A stretch of DNA of 55,767 nucleotides from Crocinitomicaceae bacterium. GTDB lineage: Bacteria > Bacteroidota > Bacteroidia > Flavobacteriales_D > Crocinitomicaceae. The position numbers and the translations under genes were made by a program. The stretch is taken from contig JANRBR010000023.1 of the NCBI GenBank assembly GCA_030727405.1, positions 1 through 55,767 of the forward strand. Direction: 5' to 3'. The notes beneath the pieces were generated by a model. It ran no database searches. It was not told the origin of the DNA and saw only the letters and a list, made by a program, of their open reading frames with translations. Numbering within the stretch: the stretch's first letter is position 1; every line of letters starts with the position of its first letter. Shown piece by piece: positions 54,382 through 55,767 of this stretch.

Positions 54382-54819
54382 TTATTCGCCTTTTGTTTCA
54401 CGTGAAACAAAAAGATTTAGATAAAAAGCCTCTTTGGCTCTCATATCGAAAATTTCATTCTCGGTTTTATCCCCGTAACCGCAAAGGTGTAATACACCAT
54501 GGTATATTACCCTGAATAATTCTTCCTCTATTGAAGTTAATTGTATATGGCTATTCTCCTTTACGCGATCCAGCGATATTACTAAATCTCCACTAACCAC
54601 ATTGCCTTCGCAATAATCAAAGGTTATTATGTCGGTATAGTAATCATGCTGTAAAAAATCTTGATTCACCTTTAAGACATATTCATCAGTAGTAAGTACA
54701 ATAGAAATATCCCCGGTAATTTTTTTCTCACGAAGAATTAAATCCTTTAAACAGTTCTTAAGATGGATGCTTTTCAAGAATACGGGCTTCTTTACATCAA
54801 TAAGTTGTAATGAAATCAT
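54382..54819 (-). CDS. ybeY: Endoribonuclease YbeY (rRNA maturation)
   Basis: A 145-aa zinc metalloenzyme acting in 16S rRNA 3'-end processing and ribosome quality control. The metal motif is [16 protein letters not shown]: the first two His are present, while the third ligand of the usual GYDH form is replaced by Asp context (GYGD), as in other Bacteroidota. [22 protein letters not shown] is the conserved core. The last codons (FVSRETK) are made by parS site 2. Its ATG overlaps the stop of the RsbW-like gene (ATGA). Confidence 0.93.
   Translation of the reverse strand: MISLQLIDVKKPVFLKSIHLKNCLKDLILREKKITGDISIVLTTDEYVLKVNQDFLQHDYYTDIITFDYCEGNVVSGDLVISLDRVKENSHIQLTSIEEELFRVIYHGVLHLCGYGDKTENEIFDMRAKEAFYLNLFVSRETKGE
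54394..54409. promoter_or_regulatory. parS centromere site 2, inside the ybeY coding end
   Basis: A second exact TGTTTCACGTGAAACA, 32 bp from the first. It lies within the last codons of ybeY; the flanking palindrome extends to TTT...AAA on both sides. Confidence 0.88.
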
Positions 54820-55238
54820 TTCACAAAATATAAAGAAACTTGATTTCCTTGTTCATTATATTCCACCTCATCAGAAAGGTTTTTCATTAAAAAAATGCCA
54901 CGTCCATTTTCCTTTAAAATATTCTCAGGAGCTGTTGGATCTGGTAAATTATGATAATCAAAACCATGACCTTCATCTTTAACAGAAAAACAAAAAGATT
55001 CCGATGCATCCGCTACATATACCGCAACATTCAAAGACTTGTCTTGTTGGCTTCCGTGACTTATTGCGTTGTTAACTGCCTCTGTAACAGCTATTAACAC
55101 GTTCCCGTAGGCATCCTCTTGCACGCCAACAGTGTGACACACACGATCCACTAAATTCTCAACGTCTACCAAGGATTGAAAATCCGCAGGTATGTTTAAT
55201 TCTTCAATAATGTTAAATCCTTCTTTCATATAAATCAT
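54816..55238 (-). CDS. RsbW-like ATP-binding protein (anti-sigma-type kinase)
   Basis: A 140-aa GHKL-fold protein like the anti-sigma factor serine kinases RsbW/SpoIIAB. The N-box is EAVNNAISHG, G1 DEGHGFD and G2 GRGIFLMKNL. There is no sensor or dimerisation domain, so it should phosphorylate or bind a partner such as an STAS-domain antagonist, none of which is encoded here. A second ATG at 55229 is an equally good start. In Bacteroidota it commonly stands between a large coiled-coil protein gene and ybeY, as here. Confidence 0.85.
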   Translation of the reverse strand: MIYMKEGFNIIEELNIPADFQSLVDVENLVDRVCHTVGVQEDAYGNVLIAVTEAVNNAISHGSQQDKSLNVAVYVADASESFCFSVKDEGHGFDYHNLPDPTAPENILKENGRGIFLMKNLSDEVEYNEQGNQVSLYFVK

Positions 55239-55250
55239 TACAGGAAGTGG

Positions 55251-55767
55251 TCATTCACTTAGATTGAAGTATTGGTTCGCTTTTTCCTTATAATATTGCT
55301 TAAAAGAAGGGTCTGAGCTTTTCAATAATTCTATTTCCTTTAATTTGGATTTGTTATACTCCTCAAAGCGAATTTTGTTACCATTATTTTCATCTTTTCC
55401 AGATTTAGATTCTCTTTTTTCCTCGTACCCTCTTTCCATGATTGCCTTCTCACTTTCTAAAAGACGTGTTAATATCTCATGTTGACGGTTAATCATGTCC
55501 TTGTTAATGTTCTTATTGATCAAGTTTTTTTCTTGCTCTTCCAGTTCTTTCAATAAGGGATTTAATTGATTTCCAGAACCTTTACCATCCTTATTCATTT
55601 CATTTCGCAATTGTTCCAAGCGTTGACGAATAGCCGTTTGTTCTGCAGCCATTTTTGCCATTTCTTTGTTTCCCAATCCCATCATATTTTGTCCAGTACT
55701 TCCTGGTTTGTCTCCTGGTTTTTTTCCACCAGGATTCGGACCTTTCTGCATTTGTTCCAATTGCTTC
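55251..55767 (-). CDS. C-terminal part of a large coiled-coil protein (DUF4175-like), cut by edge
   Basis: The frame is open to the right edge, so the N-terminus is missing; 171 codons plus stop are visible. The segment is rich in Gln, Lys, Glu and Met, with a Gly/Pro-rich linker (GPNPGGKKPGDKPGS) followed by long helices (RQRLEQLRNEMNKDG, LLKELEEQEKNLI). The tail FKQYYKEKANQYFNLSE is reminiscent of Bacteroidota DUF4175-type membrane proteins, which commonly precede this RsbW-like gene. Assignment rests mostly on gene order and composition. It ends 12 bases before the kinase gene and is probably co-transcribed. Confidence 0.6.
   Translation of the reverse strand, partial: KQLEQMQKGPNPGGKKPGDKPGSTGQNMMGLGNKEMAKMAAEQTAIRQRLEQLRNEMNKDGKGSGNQLNPLLKELEEQEKNLINKNINKDMINRQHEILTRLLESEKAIMERGYEEKRESKSGKDENNGNKIRFEEYNKSKLKEIELLKSSDPSFKQYYKEKANQYFNLSE

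Noticed and set aside
54362-54409. Paired palindromes as a transcription-factor operator for mnmG
   Set aside because: Exact identity to the parS consensus and the mnmG context make centromere sites the better explanation.

Overview
The window looks like a piece of a Bacteroidota chromosome, most likely Flavobacteriales and possibly close to the Crocinitomicaceae/Fluviicola group (inference from gene content and style, not from a search). Pointers are a SusC/SusD pair, type IX secretion C-terminal sorting domains, twin OmpH/Skp genes beside bamA, F1 genes atpD-atpC standing apart from the other ATP synthase genes, Bacteroidota-type promoters (TAnnTTTG at -7), and few Shine-Dalgarno sequences. 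Coding density is high. I saw no tRNA, rRNA, CRISPR array, transposase or phage gene.

Layout. 1-8554: mixed housekeeping genes (cut secreted protein, atypical SDR, small membrane protein, GT4 glycosyltransferase, orphan sensor kinase, enoyl-CoA hydratase, polysaccharide flippase, dxs). 8555-21541: a polysaccharide utilisation locus for a beta-1,3-glucan of laminarin type. It has a FucP/GluP-like sugar permease, a Nudix-fold (NrtR/AraR-like) regulator, SusC, SusD, a PKD lipoprotein, a GH16 endo-glucanase lipoprotein, a GH3 beta-glucosidase lipoprotein and a T9SS-secreted multidomain protein. 21585-27379: an unknown 120-aa protein, then haem-copper oxidase biogenesis and subunits (ctaB, two subunit III genes with large inserts, subunit IV, two SCO proteins, a DUF420 protein). 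27452-33512: dCMP deaminase, S41 protease, an unlisted 38-aa membrane protein, and a three-gene operon of exporter, signal-less substrate-binding-like protein and T9SS protein. 33590-37670: prs-rplY, then polyprenol-phosphate mannosyltransferase, dihydroorotase and a DUF4296 lipoprotein. 37667-43059 (minus strand): uppS-bamA-ompH-ompH-murI, i.e. envelope assembly. 43076-47496 (minus): atpD-atpC, a LolC/E-like permease, rbfA and GT2. 47545-51325: exporter, fatty acid desaturase, YjbR-like protein, hslR. 51327-55767 (minus): 2-hydroxyacid dehydrogenase, mnmG, ybeY, an RsbW-like kinase and a cut coiled-coil-rich protein, with two perfect parS centromere sites at mnmG/ybeY.

How it works together. 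In the glucan locus the GH16 enzyme would cut the polymer at the surface, SusD and the PKD lipoprotein would hold it, SusC would import oligomers, the GH3 enzyme would release glucose and the permease would take it into the cell. Four intergenic 23-bp sites share the core TTATTGTnnTTTnnACnATnnT. They lie before the permease, between regulator and susC (two sites), and before the T9SS protein, so they look like the operator set of the local Nudix-like regulator. This is the best candidate for a previously undescribed system here.

A second genome-style signal is that seven genes on both strands have a perfect TAnnTTTG box whose last G is exactly four bases before the ATG, which suggests leaderless transcription. 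Several of these boxes also correct start codons that a longest-ORF caller would misplace.
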